The position numbers and the translations under genes are program-made. 64,000 bases of DNA from Flabesymbios commensalis (taxonomy: Eukaryota; Annelida; Polychaeta; Terebellida; Flabelligeridae), in the NCBI GenBank assembly GCA_964017125.1, contig OZ024914.1, positions 24,743,623-24,807,622 on the forward strand. The letters run 5' to 3'. The notes below the pieces were generated by a model, which was given only the letters and a program-made list of their open reading frames with translations, was not told the DNA's origin and ran no database searches. Below are positions 22,835 through 35,600 of this stretch, piece by piece. How positions within the stretch are numbered: the first letter of the stretch is position 1; each line of letters begins with the position of its first letter.

Positions 22835-23687
22835 GACGAGCCGTGTTTGCTCGGCACCCTTGTTTTCTAGGACGTGCAACACGCAATGTACAGTTTTGAA
22901 GGCGAATTAAATATATGCCATTGTTTTCCCCCATATGTTAGCATTTAGATATAGTATTAATAGCTATCTTCCAATATAAATTGTGATAATATATTGATAT
23001 TTCACTGCTAAGCATCAAGTGAAGGTTTTCGCAAAATATACCTATTCATTTCAAACCGAATTGTAGCTGTAGCCATAATTTTATTATTTAAAATGAAAAA
23101 CCTACCCAGAAATAAATATTATTATTGCTCCAGACAGTTTTAATTGTCTGCGAACGACAAAACAATAAAGTATTCACTTAAATATAAAACATTGTTGAAA
23201 TCTCTGGTAAAGGGTTAATCCAGTTGAACACACGACGATGTCATTTGCAATTAACCGTTTACACTTTGGAGATGTCTGCTTACAGCAATGTTACACATTT
23301 TTATTTTATTATATATTTTTAATTCACTAATATGGTTGACGGGTCTCGCAGAGGTCGTATCGACCTGTTCCCGTCAACCAAAGCTAATATTATTAATAAT
23401 AACCAAAGATAATAATGACTTGTACCATTTTTTCACATTTTATCCGGATGCTGGGATGCAATGGGTTTATATTTATGCACGATTAGTCATCAATTGTACC
23501 TTTAGTCAATTATAGGTGCGAAGGCTGGGGAGGAGGGGGGGGGGATGTAGCATGTCTGGAGACCCCCCACTAAATTAAAAAATAACTGAGTCGCGAGGGC
23601 CACCTACAAGTGCATGTTATGTAGTGTCTATGTACAGTCAAAATTATACAGCACCGGAAACGCATCAAACGTGATATGTCGTTCTGA

Positions 23688-23755
23688 AGCTGGTCCAATG
23701 CCGGTCCAGCATCTACGGCGTTGTACCCACATCAAACCAACACAAGCTGCATGTC
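23688..23755. repeat. Palindromic microelement, weak copy
   Basis: 'gctggtccaatgccggtccagcatctacggcg' shows the family core in diverged form, without long arms. A (TACA)n microsatellite follows at 23768-23790. Confidence 0.45.
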
Positions 23756-24871
23756 TATATCTATCTATACATACATACATACATACATGTACACACATAT
23801 ACATAAGTACGGTACATACATCGTCGAGAGATCAAAATAGAAGGGTGCAATATAGGGGAAAAGTTTAGGAGCTGCTTTCCAAGCGGACCATGCATTAAAG
23901 TCTATTCATGGTAAATCCTATTCATTGCCGTGCATATTCTGGCGATAAAATTATACACAGTGCGATAAAGTGCCGAATTAACAATATAGGGCCTCTATCC
24001 ATATTTGAATTGCTTTTCTCTGCGAAAAAAAATATTATAGGCCCTAATTAAGCGAAATTTATCAAACTGTTCTAAATAGTTTTAAAAAATTAATTGAAAA
24101 AATCACTTCAAGTGATATATTATTCATTGTGATATATACTCAAAAAATCGTGATTACAGTTTAATATAATCATGATTACAGTGCTTTTAGAATATCGATT
24201 ACGATTATGATTATGATTACAGGTCATATTTTTTTCTCGATTACGATTATAATCATAATTACAGGATTGTAAAAATTATGATTACGATTATGATTATGAT
24301 TACAATGTAATCGATTAAAAATCGTAATCGACAATTATGATTATGATCGACCCCAACCCTGCATCAGGTGTCCCCCAGGGCACAGCGTTGGGCCCTCTAC
24401 TGTTCCTCTGCTACATTAATGATCTTCCTGAATGTGTATCGTCAACGGCACGCCTGTTCGCAGATGATTGCTTGTTGTACAGAGTCATCCACGGTCACAG
24501 AGATACCGATCTTCTGCAGCGAGATCTCGATAGACTCCAGGAATGAGAGGATAAATGGCTAATGCAGTTTACCCCAATCAATGTGAAGTCCCCCGCATCA
24601 CCAACAGGGAAAGCAAGAAGCTAACAGTGCCCTATTCCATCCAACATGCTGTGCTCCGCGAGGTCAAAGCTGCAAAGTAGGCTTACCTGGGAGTCACCAT
24701 CGATGATCGTCTGACATGGAATGAACACGTTGACACCGTGGTGGAAAAGGCCAACTCCACCAAAGCCTTCCTCCAACAAAACATCAACAGATGCCCACGC
24801 AACATCAAGGAGGTCTGTTACAAGACGTTTGTCCCACCAACTGTGGAATATGCTGCTACGGTGTGGGATCC

Positions 24872-25141
24872 ATCTTTATCTATCCAGTTGCCTGCTACCG
24901 GCAGACTCCTGAATAACACGTATGTGCTATGAGTTCAAAACCCCCGTCCTCCCTGGCCTATTCAGGCAGCCCAAACAATCTAACCTGAGTGTGACCTACA
25001 CACTATACAGTCAGTAAACAGGTGACGTCATAATGAAGATTCATGTTGCTCGCATCCCCTCCCGTTTGTACAACTGTGAGGCACACCTGTTGTCAAGGTC
25101 AGACTGTTAGTCTGACGATATCAGACCTGATAGGTGAAGGT
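24872..25141. mobile_element. 270-bp insertion in the LINE with 11-bp duplication, SINE-like
   Basis: GTGTGGGATCC occurs at 24861-24871 and again at 25142-25152. The LINE frame ('VWDP') is interrupted exactly there. Eleven-base duplications suit target-primed insertion of a SINE or short LINE. 'gagttcaaaaccccc' near 24930 resembles a B-box, but no convincing A-box, poly(A) or LINE-type tail is present. The family is unknown. Confidence 0.6.
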
Positions 25142-25579
25142 GTGTGGGATCCTGCCTCTGCCCGTAACATCCAAGCCGTAGAGTAGGTGCAGAGACGAGC
25201 TGCTCGTTTTGTCACCAGCAGGTACACCAGGGACGACAGCCCAACAGCCATGGTTGCTGAGCTCGGATGGCTCTCCCTAGCTTATAGACGGGCCTCAGCC
25301 CGTGTCCTTATAATGTACCGAATAACAAACAATCTGATAGACATACCTGCAACCTACCTAACACCTTTACAGCATCAACTGACCGGAGGAAACCAGATGA
25401 AGTACCATCAACCACACACCCGGGTGCCTGCGTAGGCCTACCAGCAATCTTTTTTCCCGGCATCCATCAAACTGTGGAACCTGCAGGCACCTGTAGATAT
25501 TGTCTCCAGACCGACGATAGATGCAGTGAGACACGGCTTGGCCCTCTCTCCTGACTCCTCTACATCAGCTTAATAGGAT

Positions 25580-27276
25580 GATGTTTTTAGAGCTGCACAG
25601 CTCATCAGAGCTTTGTTTTTATAGTCAATTCCCTGCAAATGCGCACCCAATCATCCGGCTCGAAAATACTCTATTTGCAGAGGTAGGCCTATGAGCTGTA
25701 CAATGAAGATGAAAAAGAACAAATACAAAATTATCACAAATTGATTATTTTAGAAATTGGAATTTTGTCTTTCAAAATGGCCCAGATATGCAATCAAAAA
25801 CAAGCGATTTTAAAAAATTTCATGGGGAGCATGCCCCCAGAACCGCCTAGCTGCAACGCCCCTTCGTCTCATTGCGTTGCTGTGGGTGGTGTAGGCCCTA
25901 CTTTTTAATTGGAAAATGACCGGACCACTTTGAAGTTGCTTCCTATGGCCTTGTTGTGACGCCGAAAAAGTGTCTGCCCGCCACGTTTATTAAGTTTTTA
26001 AGGTCACGCTAGGAAAATATAAACAATTGAAAATTCGAATCCAGCTAGTATGAACAGTACGGTAGGCCTATAAACGGCGGCCATTCTGTTTGAATTTCTG
26101 GAGTCTATAAACAACATCCATACTAGATCTAGTACTGCAGCTCCCAGTCTGGAAAGGAAGTGTCAGGCATTCCCCCTTCTATAGCCTGTAGTGTAGGCCC
26201 TATAGGCATATCACTGATTGGAAATCTCTTCCGGCAGCTGCCAGAATCGAAAACTGTGGCAGCGTTCACGAGTCAGTTGGTCGACTAGATCTGCCAGCCT
26301 CTTTTATCTACTCTAGAATCAGTGATAGGGCCTACTCCACAATGGAGGTCTGCAGGAGTAACAATTCAAAGACTAAAGTCACTACATTTGATGTTGCTCA
26401 GATCTCCCCAGGGGCCAGGTGTGAGTGGCAGGAAACTATTTTTTTAAAGTGTGTTGTAAGACCTTATATCTGGAATGTTCTTTCACATTACTTACAAATC
26501 TTGTTGAAATTATAATAGATCCAGCACACTAAAATATTCTAAGTAGACTAAGCTTTAATCTTAATCTGAAAAAAATTGTGAATGACGATTACCTCGTTAA
26601 CTTTGTTTGTAGATGCAGATATAGGCTAATTTACTAGATCTAGAATAAGGCCAACGGTACTAATTTATTTCAGTATGTGAGACCTCGTTGTCATGGGTAC
26701 AACTTAAACATAAAATCTTCCCAACTTCGCATTCACAGTAGGCCCTAAATCTCTTCGTGAGAAAATCAATTGTCGTTGCGAGGTATGAATAAAAAATAAC
26801 ATAGTCTAATAAATTGTAAGTTAAACATAATTAATTGATTGACTGTGCCCGGTTAGGTTATTAAAGTACAATTGACGGCAGTTTTTATATTGAAAATATT
26901 AATTTGATCGTTCCATAAATTCATGCAGTGGGCGATAATACATGTAAATAGACGATTATCCTTAAATCTTTGAATGGTTGACTTCGCAGTCCTCTTCATT
27001 GAACTCGCTTTAGAGTATCGGGCGAAGGGACGGTGCTGAGCGGCCGACCGGAGTCTAATCTGAGAGTGAGACTGAGTCTCGGTTGACTCTGGCTCTGCCT
27101 CTGCCCTGGTCTCGGACTCAGACTCTGCCGAGGCGAGGCTCAGGCTCTGGAGAGGCGAAAGCTGCTACAGACTACAGTGCTACTGCTAGATCTAGGCAGA
27201 CTAGGGCTAGGCCTAGCCTGCCCTAAGCCAGGGTCTATAGACTAGACTATATTCTATACTCTGACTATAGACGTAG
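25580..27276. other. Repeat-rich stretch without a gene
   Basis: Contains a segment at 25990-26115 ('tctggagtctataaacaac' end) that is the reverse complement of 59435-59560, so it is a dispersed repeat. A GCATGCCCCC-bearing repeat lies near 25830. A CT/AG-rich degenerate stretch of 'gactct/gagtct' words lies at 27010-27170. Confidence 0.6.
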
Positions 27277-28015
27277 TCTGTCCGATGGTGAAGGATGGTC
27301 TAAAATGAAAGTTAGCTTTTTGGTATCCAGTCGGGCGGGGGCCCTAGCCTAGGGTAGTGGTCAGCACCGCTGCTTTTCACGCCAGAGTTTGGGGTTCGGC
27401 TCTCGGTCTCGGTGGTTTAAAAGAAACAAAAAATGTTTCTTCCCCATGCACGTGTGAAAGTCAGTATTGTGGGGAGCCTCCGTGACCGAGAGGTAGCGTG
27501 CTCGAATCCTGTGTCTGGAGGACAGTGTCATCTCAATCATCTCACCATCCTCAGGAGGTTCTCCTGGCCCAGTTTAGCCTATATGTGCAAAAAGATGGCC
27601 TAAAGCCTGATTCATTTCATTTCGGTATCGACCAGTCAGTCAATTTTCAAGCGATTGTCACGAAATTTTGTAACCTTTATTATCTAGTCATTTGGCAACA
27701 TCCCTGAAAATTTCGCGAAATTCCATTGAGCATGCCAAAAGTTAGACCATTTGACAGGTAACGCAATTCTGAGAATTAACTGGAATGAATAATAATGGGT
27801 TTATACATGTTATAAGCGTCATAAATAAACATTTACTACATGTCAAATGGTCTAACTTTTAAAATTTAGAATATTTTTTTACGAAATTCTCAGGATCGAT
27901 GCCAAATGACTAGGAAATAGGGTTTACAAAATTTCATGAAAATCTTTTGAGAATTGACTGACTGGATACCAACAAGCTAACTTTCATTTTGGACCATCCT
28001 GCACCGTCGGACAGA
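27277..28015. mobile_element. TIR element with ~58-bp ends, interrupted by a SINE
   Basis: The left end (27277-27332) and right end (27958-28015) are inverted versions of each other, including 'tgaaagttagctttttggta' against 'taccaacaagctaactttca'. The interior is also partly palindromic ('gtcaaatggtctaac' words in both directions). Related copies are at 20040-20440, 28030-28400 and 59915-60000. With the SINE removed it is about 450 bp. It has no coding capacity. Confidence 0.85.
27333..27623 (+). mobile_element. tRNA-derived SINE, ~290 bp
   Basis: Flanked by an imperfect duplication (ggtatccagtc at 27322, ggtatcgaccagtc at 27624) inside the TIR element. The head (about 27345-27415) is tRNA-Glu-like: A-box-like 'tagtggtcagcacc', anticodon-arm-like 'ctgcttttcacgcc' and B-box 'ggggttcggctc'. 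A second tRNA-like part follows near 27477 ('gcctccgtgaccgagaggtagcg' with 'ctcgaatcc'). The 3' half matches the antisense fragments at 810-930 and 2740-2865. There is no open frame; transcription would be by RNA polymerase III. Confidence 0.75.
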
Positions 28016-28019
28016 CTAT

Positions 28020-29560
28020 TGACAATTTTCAAGTCACTCAGTCTCGAAAAATAGCGTACGTTACCGTTAAATTTTCATCGGAAAATATGGTAGGCCTAAC
28101 GTGTTATTATATAGGTATAGCTACAAAGTTACACCATCTGGCATGTAATGCAATTCTGGCAATCAGGCCTAAAATCAAAATTTATTTTAACCATTTTAAT
28201 GGGTTTATATAGAGGGACGTCGTAATTACAAATTTACCACATGTCAAATGGTCTAACTTTTGTACTACCGGTATATAATATTTTTGAATTAAAATTTATT
28301 GGTAGACTAGTTGCCATGTGACACGAAAATAGTCCGTGCAAAATTTCATCAAAATCGGTTAAGAATTGACTGAGAAATCGGTGAAAAAACATGCGATACA
28401 AGTTATTCTGACAGCGGGTATAAAGTTTAATTTATTTTAAATCTGTCTCAGTGTCTGTGAGCAGTCTCGCTCTCAGACTCAGTCATTGTCTGTTTTGCGT
28501 TGCATGTTTTTTGCTAGGGCCTATTCTATTGGCATTGCTCACACAATTATATTTGTTATTATCAGATTATAATGAAATTTTGCACGCATTATTTTCTAGA
28601 TCTAGCCTAACGTTAGTATAATCATGGTAATATTACGGCAACTATATCTAGTCTAGCTCTACCCTGGAAATTTCAAGAAAAAATATTATGTACCAGAAGT
28701 TAAAACTTAGACCATATGACATGTAGTAAATTGCGAATTTTGACGCCCCTCAGGCTCAGTATGACCCATTGATTTCATTCGGCTTTAATCTCGAAATTCC
28801 ACCACATGCAAAGAGTGCTTGCAAAATTTCATGGAAATTATATTGAGCATTGACTCAGAAATCAGCGAATAACATCTTGAGAAACCCAGTGTGGAATTAG
28901 CCTTACTCGCAATTTTCGAGATGTGATCCCCCATTCCAGGTTCTCACCAGGTTCTCTGATGCTGACTCCTCTAAGTAATTGAGAGAGAATTGACTGACAA
29001 TCATTAATCACGGTTAATATGAATCCTACTACCGGTATATGTTTGTTGTGTCAGGGGCGGATCCAGATTTGAAAAAAGAGGGGGTGTGGTGGGTTTGTGG
29101 GCTCACACCCCAAGATTTTTTTTATAAATTCGGTCAATTTATTGGGCTTTTGAAATAATTTGTTGGGAGGTCAACCATGCCCCATCCCGCCCCCGCGCCA
29201 GTGTGTAGATATCGAGAACCATGTTTTTACCATTTCAAAAATATTTGCCGACTCAAATTAATTTTTTTCACTTTCAGTCAACTCCCTAAAATGTACTGCG
29301 ATCACTAGCCAGAGATCTACTTGATGCTAGAAATTTTTAACTTGCCAAATCTTTTTTTTGACTTGTACCAATGATCATACTAGTATATAAAGAAAGGCCT
29401 ATGACCTTCAGGCCTTATTTATGCATTGTGTTCTCAAGTCAATATCTATGTCTAGCAAATCAATACAAATTAACAATTTTCTTCCTTATCCATGTAGTCC
29501 TACAACAAGCACAGTTCTTGCCTAGGATTAGCCTTTAACTGTCCTGTTTGATATCTGTTG
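28020..29560. other. Repeat remnants upstream of DNAAF1
   Basis: 28030-28400 is a further diverged copy of the 27.3-kb TIR family ('catgtcaaatggtctaac' near 28230). 28430-28490 is rich in CAGTGTC/CAGTCTC words, as at 59.4, 60.05 and 63.45 kb. 29052-29130 is a 'ggggcggatccag' repeat with a relative near 46790. The DNAAF1 promoter was not identified. Confidence 0.55.
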
Positions 29561-29622
29561 TTCCAGGTACAGAACACTTTTTTCATAGGTTAGTACCAGG
29601 TACACCAGACACCAGATTCGAG

Positions 29623-32600
29623 ATGCCTCTCATAGAAGAAATTTTTCCTGAAGATGAAGGTAATACAGAAAATGCAGTAATTTTCCCAAGAAAAATTGAT
29701 ATTGTGGATCATGTGGAATCTGTAGAAGATATTTCAAAGGCTACAGCAGAGGTGGAAGGAGAAAATGGGGTGAATGCAAAGGAGGAGACATGGACTGATA
29801 AACATGAAGGTATTATTATCAGATCTTATATATAATCAAATAAATTGGTACATTTTAGTCATGTTGAAGTGCAAGTTATATTTGAAATTTGCACTTGTCT
29901 TGCTGTCACAAGTAACTTTCAGAAAGGACATGCAGCTCAAATTGGATAGTTTTCCTGGAGAACAACATGTTGCTTGTTAATTAACAATTTATATCATGTA
30001 ACCTTAAGTTAAGCCTTTAAATTATTATAACCTAGTATTATAAAATCTTTATTGTAAAAGCACAGTTTTAGACAATTATATTTTAAAAAGGGGCTCAGGA
30101 CACCCCTGACCCTCCTGGATCAGCCTCTAAAAACTAAATTGTTTTAGAATAAAAATTTTGATTCCTAAAATATTTTGAGAATTGCAACAGCAATTTACAG
30201 ATTGTGCAGGGATCAGAATTTACCATGGATATGTTCATTTATCATGAACTGTTTTCTTTCCTAGGTGGAAAGTTCTCACGAATTTAGGGCTTCCTACTTT
30301 TTTCTTTATGACTTGTTTTCATCACCGATTGTAGCGGGCGATGATTACAACATTTGATAAACTCATGCTTGAAGGTCTCAACAGGATGCGTACACCCCTA
30401 TATCATGTACTGGGGTATATGTAATGTTGGACAACAACACATTTCTAGTATTTTATTATCTTTTGTAGATAATAAACGGGAAGGAAAAGCAACAACCAAG
30501 AGTGAAAAAACTGAAAGAAATGAAATAGAGCAGAAAGATAATTGGCCAAGGTAGGGCAATTGATATGTGAAATATCTACATTTAGGCCTACAGTACAAAA
30601 ATTGACAGTCAGCAATAACCAAACTAGAGTGATATCTATCATTATTGTTATACCATGTACACCGCAACTAAAATCTTTAATATCATTTAAGGTAGTGGAT
30701 ACCATGTACACCGCTACTAAAATCTTTAATATCATTTAAGGTAGTGGATATCTGTGTGGACGCAGAAAAATCTTTTGACAGCCTACTAACTAATTGTACC
30801 ACCAATTCTAATTATTATCCCTTAGAACACTTGAGATATTCAATTTGAATTTTCAATCACTTGAAGTTGTGTCTCGCTACCGCGACACACAACTTCAAGT
30901 GACTGAAAATTTAAGTTATTTGTAAAATTTATGTACCAACATATATCAAGTGTTTCAAGATTGAAGGCTTATTTTACTTTCAACAACTGGTGATACAGGT
31001 GCTAATAAAAACACAGAATGTCTGCTGTAGTCGACATCAGTGTTCTAAGGGTTAATTTGAATGTGGATTTACACATTATACTTTGCTCTATTCCTGATCA
31101 AATTATTGAACAGAAAATATTTCCTATTGTGCAAATTTTAATCAATCAGTACTTTACCTGCTAACTGTGTGTCACAGAATGACCAAGAAATTTTTGAAGC
31201 AGCATTGCAAGGACATGAAGTTGTACACCACACCTTATCTGAATGATGTACTCTATCTGCATTTCAAAGGTATGAAGACATGGATGGTTCAGCTCAAAAT
31301 GTATTTTTCAATAAAAAGCCACACGTGGAGTTGTGAAATATGCTAGTGGCTTTTGTGATCTTTCATTCCAATAGAATACAATTAGAACTTTTACAGTAAT
31401 TGAGGATGAAGATTCAAACATAACATTGGAGATTGAATAAAATATGCTTTTTTCTTATAGTACAGATTTCAGCTTCTTTGTTACATTGAGTAAGAATATC
31501 CTCCTCCCTTAAGTATTCAAATTATTCATGTTACTATGAATGTATAATTTGTGAAATTAATATTTTTTATATTAATGCATCCTTTTGCATGTAGTTGCAT
31601 ATGCGAGATCATACAATTTTATAATGACCATGGGAAATGCTTACAAGCTTTGTTCAATTTTAATAAATAGTTTTTTTTCATCTTATACTTATACAATGAT
31701 TTTTTTTTATACGTGCAGGATTTTACTACATAGAAAATCTGGAGGAATACACCGGTTTGAAATGTTTATGGCTCGAATCTAATGGACTGAAGAAGATAGA
31801 GAATCTGGATGCACAGAAGGAACTGCGTTGTCTCTATCTCCATCAGGTTTGTGCTAGTAAATCACCCAAGCGCCCATGTCACACTTATGAAAATAGTATA
31901 GTGCACCAGTAATAATAATGTCCTGAGCTTACATTTTAGTTATTATACTTGGGAATATCATAAAACTGAAACATGTTTATTTACCTTCACACATACATGC
32001 ACCTCAAGGAGAACAAAATAAGAATGAATAGATGGGCGCCAGGAGGGTTAAAAGATGTTTTAAAGGGGGAAATGCTAAAATTTAAAATCCAGATGTTCCA
32101 AATTTCAATTTGATGTGCATGTACCGTATGTATTATAGTTGGTCATGAATATATATATAACGTATGATTTCCATTCACTTTGAGTTTAGAAATGCTATGG
32201 CTCAGTGTTACATGAAAGTCATGAGTATTGTTGACAAATGGTGATGCAGCTTTAACTAGACTTGTACTGTGCTGATATTTTGTCGGTATATATATGTAAC
32301 GTGACACATTGGCTGCTGTGGCAAGTTATAAAGTTATAGAATTTAAACTTTCACTCACTTGTGTCCCACTAGAGTGCCCAACATCTTCTTGGGGGGGGGG
32401 GGGGGGGTTGTTGAGGGGGAGGTAGAATCACTTACATATGTAATATCACAAATTCAATACTCATCTCTCACTAAATATTTTTAGCTGGGAGGACAAAACA
32501 ACTTTAGATACGATAAGCACTTTAAGGGGTTATTTTCATGACTTTGATACACATGCACTCGATCAACGTCTTAGGAGTTCTAGTTTCACAGATTTGTTTA

Positions 32601-35600
32601 TTATATGCAGAATATGATAGACAAGATAGAGAACCTTGAGTCATTACAGCAGCTCAATACATTGAACCTCAGCAACAATTATATTGAAAAATTAGAGAAT
32701 CTTGGTGAGTGTGGATAATGATTTTTGTGATACTTGACATGAAATATTATGTGTAATAGATTGATTTCAGTTATGATGTCTTGTACTTCAAGTTGTCTTC
32801 TCTTTTCTTGAAATTCAACTGATTATAAAATATATTGTATAATATTAATATTTAATTATTACAGGCGTGGGAAATTTCCGTCTACAGACGGATTCCAGTC
32901 TTTTAAAAATTCAGATTAAAAAAATCAATGTATTTCCAGCTGGTTCCCTCTCCGTTGATTACTTTCAGTCTTGCAATATTTTCCCACCCTGCAATATAAT
33001 CATTCTGTTAAGCCATTGCATCATAGTGTAATTAACAGTTTCACTGTTATTGTTAATTTCTGAATGCTGTATTGTTTGTGTACTTTCTTGTACATAATTT
33101 AAAGAGATGTGAAACAATTTTCATTTTCAAATGAATTATTTGAAATACATGTATTATATTAAATTATTGCTGACCATATATCAAGACATTTATATTCAGA
33201 TATGTTGATGATTAAATTGATAAGTTAATAATAAATATATTTGTCACAGCCTGCCTGCCTGAGCTGGGCACACTCCAGATCACACACAACAAACTGAAAA
33301 AAGCTTCTGACATTGACGAATTAGTCGGATGTACCAATTTAAGTGTGGTAGACATGTCTCACAATAAACTGGATGACCCAGATATAGTCAATGTATTTGA
33401 ACGCATGGAATCCTTGGTAAGTTAGTATGGTGAATCCTATATTGCTAAAGTATAGTTATACTATGAAATGTATATATTCTCTAAAAGACAGGCTTATAGT
33501 TCATGTATGAAGATTAACTACTGTTGATATGGAAATGCATATTCTAGTTGTGTTTTATCTCCTTCTCTGTGGGTTGTTTAACGCTTCAAGGGTTAAGTAG
33601 GTAAAGATTACTGACATGTGTACAATTTCAATCAAAATTATATGCTGATATCGCAAATATTTATTTTTTGATGGAAATTGAATTAAAATTCTAAAAACGG
33701 CTATAGATTTGATAAGCACTTCAAGGGTTGATATAGTAAATGGATGTTTTGCATAAATCGATGATTAATCACCAAAGTTTATTTGTAGAGAGTGCTGTAT
33801 TTATCAGGAAACACTGTGACATCAAAGATCCCCAATTACAGAAAGACATTGATTGTGAAACTGGTTTGTTGCTTCTTATATAATTGAATAAATAGTTCTG
33901 CCAATATTGTAAATCCTTAGTATGTGCAGTAGTATGGCCTACCATCGGCCGTGTTCTGAGATATTCTTAAAAATTAAGTTGATAGTTATAATCCATTCTG
34001 ATAGTTGACTTAACCCTTTCAGCGTGGGGACCTTCTTACCTATGAAGACAGTCTTGCACTGAAAGAATTATTATATTTATAATGGTCGTAGACTCATAAC
34101 TTAGGTATTCAAATGAAGCGGTAAGAGCTAACTAAACCATTTATGATAATTTCAAATTGAATGAAACCCTTTGGGCTCCATGGTTTTTATGAAAAAAATG
34201 CAGCGCTTTAAAGGTTAATCTATAATTAGCTCAAAAAATTCATAAACCAAGTAATTTACAGTCACATAAAGTTGTGTATTGCGTCAGCAAGACATAAATT
34301 CCAGTGACTAAAAATTAACAATTTAATTGATCAGAGATCTAGGTGGTAACTCTTCTAAAACTTCTATAAATACTGTACCTATTATACATTATGTAACATT
34401 TTGATAAATTGGGAATATTTGATTTCAGCCAAACCTTCAGTATCTTGATGACCGTCCAGTTTTTCCTCGAGACCGTGCCTGTGCAGAAGCATGGTGAGTG
34501 TCGTGCGAGTTGATAATTTATTACTCATCTTTTGTTTTCTCTTTGTTTATGCTTCATTCATTATTAATAGCCATATTCTGTAATCATTTTGAATCATTTT
34601 TTTTATCAAATGTTTTGATAATAATATCCAAAACTGAACATAGTTTCTCCAATATTTAATTTCACTATTTCTCATCTATATGTAGCTGCTACAATTATAT
34701 TCCATCTGGGATCCATCTGAGGCATGGGAGGGGGGGGGTTTGGCAAGGGATTATTCCAGTGTCACAAAAATTAGAAAAACAGCAGGTCTTTTTTTCATAC
34801 AGTGTATGCAGTTCTTTTTTTAGACTATAGTTTAGAAGTTGAGATACTCTTTTTCATACAGTGTATCCAGTTCTATCTCATGTATGTTTAAATGTTAGGA
34901 TTATGTACATTAGTTGGTCCCAAAATATAAACAAATGTGATTTTTTTGACACAGGTTTACTGGAGGGCGTGAGGCTGAGCGGGAGGAGAGGCAAAGGTGG
35001 ACTGACAAAGAAAATAAAAGAATACAGGACAGTGTCAACTGTAAGTCCGCTGTGATGTATCTGTTAAATATTTGATAATATAGTAACAGGATAACTTACA
35101 AATTGCCTCCTCAACCATTTTCAACTTTTACTGGTACTCATTCATTTTAAAGTCTGTTCATTTTCAGACTCTTTAACCCTTAATTTATAATATGTGTAAA
35201 CACATCACTATTGTCATTTTTGATGTTTTATTAGCGGGTAAATCAGTTATTTTGAATTAGATGACTTTTTAAACAGCAACATTTGCCAATGTTTGGTTTC
35301 AAATTACCAGGTAAACAAATATGACTAATTTTCACCCACATGCAGTTGTGGGTTGAAATAGCAAGACACAACTTCAGGTGGGTGAAAATTTAAGTAAGAT
35401 AACTTGGCATGAAAAGGTGAGCTGATAGTAAAGGGATGCAACCGCAGATATAAGCTCTAAAAATAGAGCATTAATTTCAATTTTAGCCCTGTTTTTAGAG
35501 AAAGAATAGGCCTAATGCCGTGTTTCATCTAGGATTCAAAAGGGGCATGGCGCCACCTATCATTTGGGGGCACCTTATCATGAACGCCCGGCACCCAGTT

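Larger units (their letters stand above)
22189..24361. mobile_element. Non-autonomous hAT-type element, 2173 bp
   Basis: The ends are CAGGGTTGGGGTCGATTAC and the complement GATCGACCCCAACCCTG, bounded by a perfect 8-bp duplication. CAGGG ends with 8-bp duplication are typical of hAT. Both subterminal regions (about 22200-22440 and 24115-24345) are arrays of GATTAC/GATTAT hexamers in inverted orientation. The centre is AT-rich with two palindromic microelements (22766, 23690). No transposase frame or BED/RNase-H-like domain was found, so it must have been moved by another copy's enzyme. Confidence 0.92.
20810..25575 (+). mobile_element. Degraded LINE (CR1/Jockey group), split by two insertions
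   Basis: The end of an endonuclease domain ('SIPGVSDHECAVFID' near 20950) is followed by a basic linker. RT blocks come next: 'IHEPGVRKILSDLKP' near 21615, 'FRKRR' near 21920, '[18 protein letters not shown]' near 24370, '[11 protein letters not shown]' near 24450 and 'VQRRAARFVTSRYT' near 25188. It ends near 'SPDSSTSA' and a stop around 25571. Many frameshifts and stops mark it as dead. The 5' end (ORF1 and most of the endonuclease) is missing. It is interrupted by a hAT-type element at 22189-24361 and by a small insertion at 24872-25141. Confidence 0.9.
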
